Source of the DNA: Lachnospiraceae bacterium
GTDB taxonomy: Bacteria; Bacillota; Clostridia; Lachnospirales; Lachnospiraceae
Reading direction: 5' to 3'
NCBI GenBank assembly: GCA_910575565.1
Contig: CAJTFL010000011.1
Span: forward strand, 62,001-126,000
Length of the DNA: 64,000 nucleotides
The position numbers and the translations under genes are program-made. Each line of letters opens with the position of its first letter. Position 1 is the stretch's first letter. The notes beneath the pieces were generated by a model. It was not told the DNA's origin, searched no databases, and was given only the letters and a program-made list of their open reading frames with translations. Shown here piece after piece: positions 1-9,421 of the stretch.

Positions 1-11
1 CTGTTTCCCAT
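1..11 (-). CDS. possible 5' end of the next dcw gene (partial)
   Basis: An ATG lies at 11-9 on the minus strand, 47 bases after the murA stop, and the frame runs off the window (M-G-N-...). In related clostridia ftsQ/divIB usually follows murA, so this may be its start. No strong ribosome binding site is visible; upstream there is a small imperfect hairpin (CACGG...CCGTG, about 32-54). The call is by position only. Confidence 0.25.
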
Positions 12-58
12 AATTTAAACCTGGCAGCCTCACGGCTCCTTAACCGATTAACCGTGAT

Positions 59-1339
59 CTAAGAACCAATCCATCGAATATCCCCGTTTACGCATAAGAT
101 ATCCCGGCAAATGTCCTCGTAGCCTCTTTCTATATAAATACAATCTGAAATCCGTGTCTCTCCCCGAGCCGCCAAGGCTGCCGCCACCAAGGCCGCACCG
201 CCCCGCAGATCCCAAGCCTTTACCGATGCCCCTGTAAGATGATCCTTCCCGCTGACTATCGCCCGCCTTCCGGAAACCTCAATCCCAGCCCCCATCTTCC
301 TTAACTCTCCCACTGTCTTAAACCGAGCCTCAAACACCGTCTCTTCCACAGTGCTGACTCCCTCCGCCAGGGCAAGCACCGAAAGCAGGGGCGACTGCAG
401 ATCCGTAGGAAAGCCCGGGTAAGGCCCGGTGGAAAGGCATATGGGCCTTGGGCGGCCATCCATCTTAATTTCCATCCCGGCTGCCCCAGCCCCAGAGCTT
501 CCTTCCGCCCCTAAAGGCTCTACCTTGGCCCCCAAGCGCCTAAGCACCCCCACCACTGCCTGCATCTCCTCCCATGGGGCATCCAGAAGCTTTGCCCTCC
601 CGCCTGCCGCCGCCGCTGCCAAAAGGTAGGTTCCTGCGGCAATCCGATCCCCCGGAACGTTAAATTCCGTCCCGTAAAGCTCATCAACGCCCTGGATGCG
701 AAGGACAGGGCTTCCTATCCCCTGTATGCGGGCGCCCATCTGGTTTAACAGCCGGCAAAGGCTCATAATCTCCGGCTCCATGGCAGCGCCCAAAATCACC
801 GTTTCCCCCTTAGCCAGGACGGCAGCCAAAAGGGCGTTTTCCGTAGCCCCTACGCTGGGGAAGGGGAAGGAAATTTCGCTGCCTGAAAGCTCCTTTGCCC
901 GCGCTTCGATCCGCCCTTCCTCCTCTTTTATCCTGGCTCCCAGCTGCCTAAAAGCCTTAAGGTGCAGATCAACCGGCCTGCTGCCGATGGAGCAGCCTCC
1001 CGGATGCCAGGTGACAGCCCGGCCTTCCCGGCCTAAAAGAGCGCCCATCACCAGGATGGAGGAACGCATTTTCCCTACGTATTCCCGGGGGATTTGGATA
1101 TCCTTTACCTCGGCCCCGTCCACCTTAAGGCAGTTTCCCTCAAGCTGGCATTTACAGCCGATAGATTCTAAAATTCCCACCATACAGATCACATCCTGTA
1201 TGATGGGCACATTGGTAAATTTTAAGGTTCCCCGCTGGAGCACCGACGCTGCTAACATGGGCAGCACCCCGTTTTTTGAACCTTGGATTTTTATCTCACC
1301 CGATAAAGGCCGGTAACCGCAGATGCGAATCTCCGACAA
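59..1339 (-). CDS. murA: UDP-N-acetylglucosamine 1-carboxyvinyltransferase (MurA)
   Basis: Transfers enolpyruvate from PEP to UDP-GlcNAc, the first committed cytoplasmic step of peptidoglycan synthesis and the fosfomycin target. The 426-residue length is normal. The N-terminal GSKNGVLPM carries the catalytic Lys22-Asn23 pair. The active-site loop GGCSIGSRPVDLHL keeps the nucleophilic Cys116, so fosfomycin sensitivity is expected as far as the target goes. The start is TTG at 1339-1337, with GGAGGG about 7 bases upstream. It is the last complete gene of the minus-strand dcw cluster and follows ftsW directly, without murG between. Clostridia often carry two murA paralogues and this could be either. 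Confidence 0.95.
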   Translation of the reverse strand: MSEIRICGYRPLSGEIKIQGSKNGVLPMLAASVLQRGTLKFTNVPIIQDVICMVGILESIGCKCQLEGNCLKVDGAEVKDIQIPREYVGKMRSSILVMGALLGREGRAVTWHPGGCSIGSRPVDLHLKAFRQLGARIKEEEGRIEARAKELSGSEISFPFPSVGATENALLAAVLAKGETVILGAAMEPEIMSLCRLLNQMGARIQGIGSPVLRIQGVDELYGTEFNVPGDRIAAGTYLLAAAAAGGRAKLLDAPWEEMQAVVGVLRRLGAKVEPLGAEGSSGAGAAGMEIKMDGRPRPICLSTGPYPGFPTDLQSPLLSVLALAEGVSTVEETVFEARFKTVGELRKMGAGIEVSGRRAIVSGKDHLTGASVKAWDLRGGAALVAAALAARGETRISDCIYIERGYEDICRDILCVNGDIRWIGS

Positions 1340-1436
1340 TCAAGCTCCCTCCAGACAAGCGGCTCTTTGGCCACGCGGCTTTTTTCTTCTCTTACACTAT
1401 ATGATCCGGGAGCTTTTCCCGTAACTTAAGATTAAG

Positions 1437-2840
1437 CTATTTTTGCAATTTAATCTGGTTGGACACACTCAGCACCATCCCCATTTCCACCAAAAGGAAC
1501 ACCACGGACGTACCCCCATAGCTGATAAAAGGCAGGGTAATCCCCGTATTCGGGATGGTATTGGTCACTACCGCGATATTTAAAATCACCTGGATGGCAA
1601 TATGCCCCATCACTCCTACCACCAATAAGGCCCCAAACAAATCCGGGGCATTGCTGGCAATCAGCATCAGGCGGTAAACCATAAACAGGAAGATAAAAAT
1701 AATCCCCACCGCGCCGAAAATCCCCAGCTCCTCGCAGATAATGGAAAACACCATGTCATTCTGGGCCTCGGGCACGAAGCCCAGCTTCTGGATGCTCTCC
1801 CCAAGCCCTTTGCCCATCAGGCCGCCGGAGCCGATGGCATAAAGCCCCTGGAGCACCTGGTAGCCGCCCTCCTGGCGGTAAGCCTCCGGATTCAGCCATA
1901 CATGGATCCGCATCAGCTGGTAAGGCTGCATAAGGCCGATCTTTTCCAGGACTGTAGCGATAGGCCCTGCAAAGGCAATCACCACCCCTGCCGCCGCCGT
2001 ACAAAGCAAAAACGGCCAGTTTAGCTTACAGGCCACAAAAGACATGACAAAGGCTATGCCCACGATAATAATGCCGGAGCTTAAATTATTTTTCGTCACC
2101 AGGCCTGCGATAGGCAGGGTAATGGCCGCAATCCAGTACAGCGCCTTAACCCGGTTAATCTGCGCCCCCATCTGTGTGATCACCACTGCCAAAAGCAAAA
2201 TCAAGGCAACCTTAACCAACTCCGTGGGCTGGAACTGAACCGGCCCCAGCTTAAGCCACCGCTTCTTGCCATTGGCCGCGATCCCCAGGGGAGTAAACAT
2301 CACCATCAGCATCAGCACATAGGAAAGGACATAAGCCAGGATGGCAAACCGTGCAAAAAAATGATAGTTAATCTTAGAAACCACCAGCATTATCACAATC
2401 CCGCCCAAGGCAAGATACCCTTGGCGCTTCATGAAATACCCCGGATCACCGTACCTTAGCTGGGCTGAATAGGAGCTGGAGCTGTAAATCATCACCAAGC
2501 CGAAAAGGGTCAGGAAAATAATCAAAAACAGCAGGCAGTAATCATAAAAACGCCTGGCCCGCATCTTCCGGTTAGGAGCCTGAACCTGCCTTTCCTCCCT
2601 CTTGGGCGGATACCCCCTTTCTGGCTGCCTGCCCCCTGCCCCCGTAAGCCCTCCGCCCTGGCGCATCCCTGGCGAAGGCTGAGCCTTACCCTGGCGTCCC
2701 TCCTGCCCTCCGCCATGCTGCCTAAAACGCTCCCCTTTCGGGCTGCTGCCATTCTGCCTGGCTTTAGGCATAGGGCGGATATTATCTGGTTTCTTGGCCG
2801 GACGTTTACTTGGCGTTCCTGGCTTCTGCTCATTTGCCAT
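1437..2840 (-). CDS. ftsW: SEDS peptidoglycan glycosyltransferase FtsW/SpoVE
   Basis: Polytopic SEDS-family polymerase that makes glycan strands from lipid II at the septum together with a class B PBP. The 467 residues comprise a roughly 95-residue basic cytoplasmic tail rich in Pro, Gly, Gln and Arg, longer than usual, then about ten membrane segments starting near residue 98. The signature loop AIGSGGLMGKGLG and EAQNDMVFSIICEELG are visible, and the C-terminus has the typical PFISYGGTS. The ATG is preceded by AAGGAGG. Position between murD and murA fits ftsW or its sporulation paralogue spoVE, and sequence alone does not decide which. The two class B PBPs upstream are candidate partners. 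Confidence 0.9.
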   Translation of the reverse strand: MANEQKPGTPSKRPAKKPDNIRPMPKARQNGSSPKGERFRQHGGGQEGRQGKAQPSPGMRQGGGLTGAGGRQPERGYPPKREERQVQAPNRKMRARRFYDYCLLFLIIFLTLFGLVMIYSSSSYSAQLRYGDPGYFMKRQGYLALGGIVIMLVVSKINYHFFARFAILAYVLSYVLMLMVMFTPLGIAANGKKRWLKLGPVQFQPTELVKVALILLLAVVITQMGAQINRVKALYWIAAITLPIAGLVTKNNLSSGIIIVGIAFVMSFVACKLNWPFLLCTAAAGVVIAFAGPIATVLEKIGLMQPYQLMRIHVWLNPEAYRQEGGYQVLQGLYAIGSGGLMGKGLGESIQKLGFVPEAQNDMVFSIICEELGIFGAVGIIFIFLFMVYRLMLIASNAPDLFGALLVVGVMGHIAIQVILNIAVVTNTIPNTGITLPFISYGGTSVVFLLVEMGMVLSVSNQIKLQK

Positions 2841-2899
2841 GCAGTATCCTCCTTAACCTTGATACAAGAAAAACACAGGATCCTTTCCTTCCCGGCAGC

Positions 2900-4285
2900 T
2901 TAAAGGTTCCTTACACATTCCTTAAAAATACGCCCTCTCTCCTCATAATCCTTAAACATCCCCCAGCTTGCGCAGGCAGGGCTTAACAGCACGTTTTCCC
3001 CCATGTTGGCATAGGAGGCGCAGACCTTTACCGCCTCCTGCATATCCTCCGCATACATGATTTCCGTAAAGCCGTGCTCCCTTGCGCACTGGGCAATCTT
3101 ATCCCTGGTCTGCCCGATAAGCACCAGGTACTTTACCTTCGTCCCGAAGGCTTCTATCCATTCGTCATATTCGTTATTCTTATCGTATCCCCCGGCAATC
3201 AGCAGGGTGGGGCCAGGCATGGCGTTAATGGCCTGGATGGCCGCATCCGGGTTCGTCCCCTTAGAATCGTTATAGTACTTTACGCCGCTGCGCTCCATCA
3301 CAAATTCAATCCGGTGCTCCACCGCCTCAAAGGCCGTAACCGTTTTCCTGATAGACGCTAAGGGCACGCCAAGGGTAAGGCAGATGCCCACGGCAGCCAT
3401 TACGTTTTCGTAATTATGGCGGCCCAAAAGCTTTAAGTCATGGACATTCACCACCACTTCCCGCTGCTCCCCTTCCTTTAGGATAATCTCATCCCCCTCC
3501 AGGAAAAGCCCTTCATCTAATTTTTCCCTGCTGCTGAAAAAAAGCACCTTAGCCTTCAGGGGAAATTCCTGCCCGAAGCCCTCTTCCCCCTTCTTCTTCA
3601 GCCCGAATTCCCGAAGCACCGGGGCATCATAATTTAACACGATGGTGTCCGATTCCGTCTGGTTTACGGCAATGCTTTTTTTCACCCCGATATACCGTTC
3701 CATGGTTCCATGGCGGTTTAAATGATCCGGGGTGATGTTTAAAATCGCGCTGACCTGGGGCCTAAAATCCATGATCGTTTCCAATTGGAAACTGGAAACC
3801 TCCGCCACCGTCACCGACTGATCCGTAGTCTCAAGGGCAATCTCCGTATAAGGGATCCCGATATTCCCCACCACAAACACCTGGTCAAAATAATCCCTTG
3901 CAATCTGCCCTGCAAGAGCCGTGGTCGTGGTCTTGCCGTTGGTTCCGGTAATGGCCGCCAGCCGTCCCTTGGCGCACTGGTAGGCAAGCTGGATCTCCCC
4001 CCAGATAGGGATTTTCGCCTCGTCCACCATGGCCACAAAAGGAGCCTCCAAGGGAATCCCCGGACTGATGATGCACAGCTCTATGCCAAACAAATCCGAG
4101 CGTTCTAATTCCCCAAGCACTACCGCGACCCTTTGGCCTTCCTCAAAATTTCCCAGTATGGTTTCCTCGTCCAGCTTTTCGTTTCCGTCATACAGCACCA
4201 CCTCGCCGCCCATGGCCAGTAAAAGCTTTGCCGCTGCGATCCCGCTGATCCCAGTACCTGCTACTAAAACTCTCTGACTGCTCAA
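2900..4285 (-). CDS. murD: UDP-N-acetylmuramoyl-L-alanine--D-glutamate ligase (MurD)
   Basis: Adds D-Glu to UDP-MurNAc-L-Ala with ATP in the cytoplasm. The 461 residues contain an N-terminal Rossmann-like segment (VLVAGTGISGIAAAK), the Mur-ligase P-loop TGTNGKTTTT at about 113-122, and the C-terminal domain with YYNDSKGTNPDA, which binds the substrate and ADP. The start is TTG at 4285-4283, with GGAGGG about 8 bases upstream; no ATG fits better. It lies 12 bases after mraY in the dcw operon, the usual order. Confidence 0.95.
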   Translation of the reverse strand: MSSQRVLVAGTGISGIAAAKLLLAMGGEVVLYDGNEKLDEETILGNFEEGQRVAVVLGELERSDLFGIELCIISPGIPLEAPFVAMVDEAKIPIWGEIQLAYQCAKGRLAAITGTNGKTTTTALAGQIARDYFDQVFVVGNIGIPYTEIALETTDQSVTVAEVSSFQLETIMDFRPQVSAILNITPDHLNRHGTMERYIGVKKSIAVNQTESDTIVLNYDAPVLREFGLKKKGEEGFGQEFPLKAKVLFFSSREKLDEGLFLEGDEIILKEGEQREVVVNVHDLKLLGRHNYENVMAAVGICLTLGVPLASIRKTVTAFEAVEHRIEFVMERSGVKYYNDSKGTNPDAAIQAINAMPGPTLLIAGGYDKNNEYDEWIEAFGTKVKYLVLIGQTRDKIAQCAREHGFTEIMYAEDMQEAVKVCASYANMGENVLLSPACASWGMFKDYEERGRIFKECVRNL

Positions 4286-4297
4286 GCTAACACCCTC

Positions 4298-5266
4298 CTA
4301 TAATCCTAAGTATGCCACCATGCAGAGAATGGCAGTGATGATGGCAAACACCGCCACAACCCGGGTTTCCGACCATCCGCACAGCTCAAAATGGTGATGG
4401 ATGGGAGCCATCTTAAAGATCCTCTTCCCGCCGGTTTTCTTAAAATAAGCCACCTGGATAATCACAGACAGCACCTCGATCAGGTAGATAAACCCGATGA
4501 TTACGATAAACAAAGGCATCTGCAGCATAAAGGCGCTGGATGCCACAAAGCCGCCTAAAGCCAGGGAGCCCGTATCTCCCATAAACACCTTGGCCGGATA
4601 CACATTAAACAGCAGAAAACCTAAAAGGCTTCCCACCACCGCCCCAGTGATGGGGCTGATCCCGCTTCCTTCCCCCAAGGAGACAATGGTTAAAAAGGTA
4701 GCCACCAGGATCGTCACGCTGGTGCAAAGCCCATCCAGACCGTCGGTAAAATTCACCCCGTTATCCGTGCCCAGCACAATAAAAAACACCGCCGGAACGT
4801 ATAAAATCCCTAAATTTAAATAAATTCCGTCCTCAAAGCCGCCGGTAAAGGGAATCAGCATCCCGCACCCTGTTTCCTTCCCGGTAACTAAATACCAGGC
4901 AAACACTCCCGTGATCACACACTGGCCGAAAAGCTTCTGCCCTGGCTTTAACCCTTCCGACCGCTTCATCACAATCTTCAAATAGTCATCCAGAAACCCG
5001 ATAATGCCAAAGCCTACGGTGACAAATAAAACCGGGATGATTTTCGGATACCTGGGAATATAAAACAGGGAAGTAATGATGACGCTGGTCAGGATCATCA
5101 GGCCGCCCATGGTAGGCGTTCCTTGCTTCTTTAAATGAGCCTGGGGACCTTCCTCCCGAACCTGCTGGCCGAACTTCAGCTTATGGAGGAAAGGGATGAC
5201 CACCGGGCACAAAACCGCGCTTACGGCAAAGGCGATAATAATGGCTAAAATCGTTTCATTAATCAT
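4298..5266 (-). CDS. mraY: phospho-N-acetylmuramoyl-pentapeptide transferase (MraY)
   Basis: Integral membrane enzyme that transfers phospho-MurNAc-pentapeptide to undecaprenyl phosphate, giving lipid I. Conserved motifs include GFLDDYLKI (Asp pair), NFTDGLDGL and the cytoplasmic MAPIHHHFEL histidine motif. About ten hydrophobic segments are present. I chose the ATG at 5266-5264 (MINETILA...) because GAGGTG sits just upstream of it; a longer frame begins at 5296 but has no comparable site. The resulting 322-residue length is typical. Upstream is the PBP gene, downstream murD. Confidence 0.95.
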   Translation of the reverse strand: MINETILAIIIAFAVSAVLCPVVIPFLHKLKFGQQVREEGPQAHLKKQGTPTMGGLMILTSVIITSLFYIPRYPKIIPVLFVTVGFGIIGFLDDYLKIVMKRSEGLKPGQKLFGQCVITGVFAWYLVTGKETGCGMLIPFTGGFEDGIYLNLGILYVPAVFFIVLGTDNGVNFTDGLDGLCTSVTILVATFLTIVSLGEGSGISPITGAVVGSLLGFLLFNVYPAKVFMGDTGSLALGGFVASSAFMLQMPLFIVIIGFIYLIEVLSVIIQVAYFKKTGGKRIFKMAPIHHHFELCGWSETRVVAVFAIITAILCMVAYLGL

Positions 5267-5348
5267 AGGACACCTCAAATTCTTATGTAACGTCATTATG
5301 TAGTATACGTCTTTTTCCGGGAATAATCAACAGTAAGTTACGTTTCAA

Positions 5349-7094
5349 TTAAATCCCCAAAAAAGGAAGGATATTCTGGAATAAATCTGCGATCACCGGA
5401 GCCGCGATGGTTCCTCCGTAGTAAATTCCTTCCGGCTCATCAATGGTAATCAAGGCGATTACCTGGGGATTATCCGCCGGGGCAAAGCCGATAAAAGACG
5501 AAATATATTTCTTTAAGCTTCTGGGCAGCTTTTCCGAAGTAGCCGTCTTTCCCCCGATGCGAAAGCCCTCTACCGCCGCCTTTTTCCCGCTCCCTTCCGC
5601 CACTACCTGCTCTAAGATAAACCGCATAGTTTCGCTGGTTTCCTCCGAAAGTATCTGGTTTCCCAGGGGATAGGAGAACCTCCGGATCCATGTGCCGTCT
5701 GCCGACCTTGCCTCCACCCCGAAATGGGGCGTAACCCGCTTTCCCCCATTGATAATGGAGGAGACGGTAGCCACCAGCTGAACCGGCGTAATCTGGAAGG
5801 ATTGGCCGAAGGAAACGGTAGCCAGCTCCACCGGCCCCATATTTTCCTTTTTATGCATAATGGTTGAAGCTTCGCCGGGAATATCAATCCCGGTTTTCCC
5901 CTTTAAGCCAAACTGCTCAAAATACTGATAATACCCGTCAATCCCCAGCCTCTGCCCCACATCAATCAGCACCGGATTGCAGGAATTCATCATCCCCTGG
6001 AGGAAGCTTTCCCCTCCGTGCCCCCCTACCTTATGGCAGCGGATCTTCCGATCCTCCACGATTCGGAATCCCGGGCAGGAAAATCTGTCCTCAAGGCCCA
6101 CCACGCCCGCTTCCAGCCCCGCTGCCGCCGTAATGATTTTAAAGGTGGAGCCTGGCTCATACGTATCGCTGACGCAGCTATTCCTCCACATCCGGTTTCT
6201 CCTCTCCTGCTTATCCATCCCTGAGGCTTCCTCTTTGGCAGCCTTCTCCCTGGCGCTTTCGCTGGCTAGGTTCTGCCCCAGGGTAAAGGGATCATTTAAG
6301 TTAAATTCCGGCACGTTCACCAAGGCCAAAATCTCCCCGTTCTGGGGATTCATCACCAGGATGGATACGCCCTTGGCGTTCTTTTTCTCCATCGTCTCAT
6401 AAGCAAGCTGCTGGGCATACTGCTGGATATCCAAATCCAGGCTGGTCAGCAGATCGTTTCCCGCAACAGGCTCAACCCGCTCCTCCTTCCCGTTTTTTAG
6501 CTCCACCCCGGCGGCATCCGTCATGGTCAGGATAGTTCCGCTGGTTCCTTTTAAGTACGGTTCATACTTTACCTCCAGTCCGATAATCCCCTGGTTATCC
6601 CCTCCGGTAAAGCCCAAAACCTTAGAAGCCAGGCTGTCATAAGGGTAAAACCGCTTATAATCCTCATCCACCTTCACCCCCAAAAGCCCGTAGCCCCTTA
6701 TCCGATCCCCCACCTCCTTTTCCACATTGACGGCAATCACTTCCCTGGAGCTGCGCTTCTCCACCTTTTTTCGTACATCTTCCTCCTTAAGCCCCAGCTC
6801 CCTGCAAAGCACTTCTATGGTTTTCTCCGGCTCCTTTACTTGGTTATAGATAACGGAAATGGTGCATACCGTCCGGTTATCCGCAAGGACAATCCCTTTC
6901 CGATCCAGTATCCGCCCCCTGGCAGCCTTGATGGAACGCTCCCTCTGGTGCAAATCCTCCGCCTCCGCCATATAGTACTGGGAGCGGCAGATCATCAGAT
7001 AAAACAGCCGTCCCCCTAATCCAATCATCATAAGCGACAACAGGAAATAGAGGACGGCTGTTTTTCCTCTGTGACAGGTTTGATTTTCATTCAT
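5349..7094 (-). CDS. class B penicillin-binding protein (FtsI/SpoVD type) with KTAT third motif
   Basis: Monofunctional D,D-transpeptidase that cross-links peptidoglycan at the septum or spore cortex. One N-terminal membrane anchor (about 12-36) is followed by a dimerisation domain with RGRILDRKG and a transpeptidase domain. The motifs are STFK (Ser316, Lys319), SCN (371-373) and, in place of the usual KTG, Lys516-Thr-Ala-Thr. The Gly-to-Ala change borders the oxyanion strand that also meets beta-lactams. The 581-residue protein has no PASTA domains. The ATG has AGGAG 6 bases upstream and the gene lies 53 bases after a second class B PBP gene. It could be SpoVD or PbpB, and the sequence does not settle this. 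Confidence 0.85.
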   Translation of the reverse strand: MNENQTCHRGKTAVLYFLLSLMMIGLGGRLFYLMICRSQYYMAEAEDLHQRERSIKAARGRILDRKGIVLADNRTVCTISVIYNQVKEPEKTIEVLCRELGLKEEDVRKKVEKRSSREVIAVNVEKEVGDRIRGYGLLGVKVDEDYKRFYPYDSLASKVLGFTGGDNQGIIGLEVKYEPYLKGTSGTILTMTDAAGVELKNGKEERVEPVAGNDLLTSLDLDIQQYAQQLAYETMEKKNAKGVSILVMNPQNGEILALVNVPEFNLNDPFTLGQNLASESAREKAAKEEASGMDKQERRNRMWRNSCVSDTYEPGSTFKIITAAAGLEAGVVGLEDRFSCPGFRIVEDRKIRCHKVGGHGGESFLQGMMNSCNPVLIDVGQRLGIDGYYQYFEQFGLKGKTGIDIPGEASTIMHKKENMGPVELATVSFGQSFQITPVQLVATVSSIINGGKRVTPHFGVEARSADGTWIRRFSYPLGNQILSEETSETMRFILEQVVAEGSGKKAAVEGFRIGGKTATSEKLPRSLKKYISSFIGFAPADNPQVIALITIDEPEGIYYGGTIAAPVIADLFQNILPFLGI

Positions 7095-7147
7095 GCCTGG
7101 CTCCTGTCTTTTTGTTCATTATATGAACAGGCCAGGCGATTTATGCC

Positions 7148-9421
7148 CTATCCTTCCGGCTCCCCCTGGCCGGGAGGAGCGCCGGGAAGCCCTTCCCTAA
7201 GGGATTGGCTTTCTTCGCTGCCAGATTCCTCACCGCCTGGAGATTCGCCCTCTTCCTGCGGGCTTTCCCCTTCGCCTCCTTCTTCCGGAAGGCCTGTGCC
7301 CTCCTCCGGCTCCACATACTCATCAGTAGCGTAGGTCTTAGGCTCCGTCTCTTCCACGGATTCCTCTGCCGAAGACTCCTCCAGCGCCCCGCCTCCCTGG
7401 GCAATCCCTTCCTCCTGGGGAAGCTGACCCTCGATCTCCTCCGGGGTATCGTACAGCTCCCGATCCGGGAATACACTCAAATATGGCAGCACATCCGTTA
7501 AAATCTGCTGAACCACCTTTGTGGCGTAGGAGCTGTGGGGCTGATCAGCCTTTGCCACATGAGGCACGTCGATAATCACATAGACCAGCACCTGGGGATC
7601 GTCCGCCGGGGCAAAGCCGATAAAGGATACCAGGTAATTCTTATCTGCCCTTGGGAGCCTCTCCGCTGTCCCGGTCTTCCCCCCCACTTTATACCCCTCT
7701 ACCTGGGCTGCCTTTCCCGTGCCCTCTGCCACCGTGCGGAACAGGGCATCTTTAATGTAATTGGCCGTGCTTTCGGAAACCGTCTCCCGCACCAGCTTAG
7801 GCTCAATCTTTTCCACCACGGAATTATGCTCATTTAAAATCTGCTTTACCACATGGGGCTCGTAATACGAGCCGCCGTTGATCACGGAACAGTAGGCAGC
7901 CGCCATCTGAACCATGGTACAGTTATAATTCTGGCCAAAGGAATTGGTGGCCAAATCAGAGGACCGCATATCCTCTGCCTGGTGGATTAAGCTTGCCGTG
8001 TCTGCCTCCCCTGGAAGGTCAATCCCGGTCTTTGCCCCAAAGCCGAACATTTTCTGGTACTTGACAAACCGCTCTCTCCCAATCATGGCAGCCATCTGCA
8101 TCATGGCGTCGTTGCAGGAATTCATCAGCGTTTCTGGAATCGTCTGCTCCCCGTGGCCAAAGCGGTTCACGCACTTAATCTTCCAGCCGCCTACCTCCTG
8201 GTAGCCGTCGCAGACGAAGGTTTCATTGCCGTTTAAAATCCCCTCCTCCAGGCAGGTAGCCACCGTAAAAATCTTCTGGGGCGAACCCGGCTCATACGTG
8301 TCGCTGACACAGAAATTCCGCCAGGTCTTATTCCATGCCACCTGGGTTCCCAAAGACTTGATCTCATCGCTGCTGTAATGCTGGGAAACCTGGCTTTCCG
8401 TTAAGGCCGGCGCGTCCGGGTTCTTCCGGTGGTAATCATCTATGGCCTCCTGGATCCCAAAGGCCCGGATCTCCTGATCCGTATAGCGGCCTTCCATGTT
8501 CCGGGGATCGTTTAAGTCAAACCGGTTTTTATTGGCCATAGCCAGCACTTCTCCGTTATTTGGATTCATCACTACGGCGGCGCTCATATCGCTCCCGGTC
8601 TCCTGCTCCCACTGATCCAGGTACTGCTCAACGATCTTTTGGACGTTCACATCAATGGTGGATACAATGGTATTGCCATTTGCCGCCGGTTTAATCACCC
8701 GTTCCAGATCTGTCTCCTCATTTAAGTAGCCGTATTCCCTCCCGTTGACCCCTTTCAGAAAATCGTTATAATACTGCTCTATCCCGCCGCTTCCGGCTCC
8801 GTCTCCCTGGGTAAAGCCCACCACATTGCAGGCCAAGGAGCCGTAAGGGTAAAACCTGCGGTACTCATCCTCAAACCAGACGCCTTTCACCCTCTCCTTG
8901 CTGCTGTTCTTGCTGTAAGCTTCATTCATCTGGGTCTTTATCTGCTCAAACGCTTCCTTCTGCTTGTAGGGCAGGCGCCTGGCATAGCGGATATACGGGG
9001 AATCGTTGTGGCTTTCAATCAGGGCGCGGATCTCCGCCAGATCGTAATCAAACACCTGGGATAAGGCGCTTAAGGTAGGCTCTAAGTAATTTTCCGGGCT
9101 GGACATAATCTGCTTCGGATCCAGGATCAGGTTATAGACCTTTTCGCTGGTGGCTAAAAACGTGCCGTTCCGATCCACGATATCCCCTCTCCGGTAAGGG
9201 ATCACCCGGCTGTCATACTCCTGCTGGGACAGGACAATCTGGGAATAATCATCCTGCTTCGTCTTAATGATATGATAAAGCACGGCAACTAATGCAAATA
9301 AAGCCAGCGTAATTACCATTACAGTAACCGCCAGCTTTTCCTGCATATACGTCACAAACAGCTTCGGGCCGCTTTTCTGGTTTTTCTTTCCCGGCCGCTT
9401 AGTATTTTGGGATGTCATCAT
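7148..9421 (-). CDS. class B penicillin-binding protein with acidic C-terminal tail
   Basis: Septal D,D-transpeptidase of 757 residues, with a short basic cytoplasmic tail, one membrane span (about 31-51), a dimerisation domain and a transpeptidase domain. Motifs are Ser380-Pro-Gln-Lys383, SCN (435-437) and KTGT (582-585). Proline after the nucleophilic Ser is less common than Thr. The last 90 or so residues are a low-complexity Glu/Gly/Pro/Ser tail without PASTA repeats, probably an extracellular linker or surface tail. The frame overlaps the end of the ftsL-like gene by 23 bases, implying coupled translation. Two adjacent PBPs suggest one for vegetative division and one for sporulation; which is which is inference. 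Confidence 0.85.
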   Translation of the reverse strand: MMTSQNTKRPGKKNQKSGPKLFVTYMQEKLAVTVMVITLALFALVAVLYHIIKTKQDDYSQIVLSQQEYDSRVIPYRRGDIVDRNGTFLATSEKVYNLILDPKQIMSSPENYLEPTLSALSQVFDYDLAEIRALIESHNDSPYIRYARRLPYKQKEAFEQIKTQMNEAYSKNSSKERVKGVWFEDEYRRFYPYGSLACNVVGFTQGDGAGSGGIEQYYNDFLKGVNGREYGYLNEETDLERVIKPAANGNTIVSTIDVNVQKIVEQYLDQWEQETGSDMSAAVVMNPNNGEVLAMANKNRFDLNDPRNMEGRYTDQEIRAFGIQEAIDDYHRKNPDAPALTESQVSQHYSSDEIKSLGTQVAWNKTWRNFCVSDTYEPGSPQKIFTVATCLEEGILNGNETFVCDGYQEVGGWKIKCVNRFGHGEQTIPETLMNSCNDAMMQMAAMIGRERFVKYQKMFGFGAKTGIDLPGEADTASLIHQAEDMRSSDLATNSFGQNYNCTMVQMAAAYCSVINGGSYYEPHVVKQILNEHNSVVEKIEPKLVRETVSESTANYIKDALFRTVAEGTGKAAQVEGYKVGGKTGTAERLPRADKNYLVSFIGFAPADDPQVLVYVIIDVPHVAKADQPHSSYATKVVQQILTDVLPYLSVFPDRELYDTPEEIEGQLPQEEGIAQGGGALEESSAEESVEETEPKTYATDEYVEPEEGTGLPEEGGEGESPQEEGESPGGEESGSEESQSLREGLPGAPPGQGEPEG

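Noticed and set aside
696..1316. 206-codon plus-strand ORF opposite murA
   Set aside because: Shadow of murA; Ser/Pro/Arg-rich with no signature.
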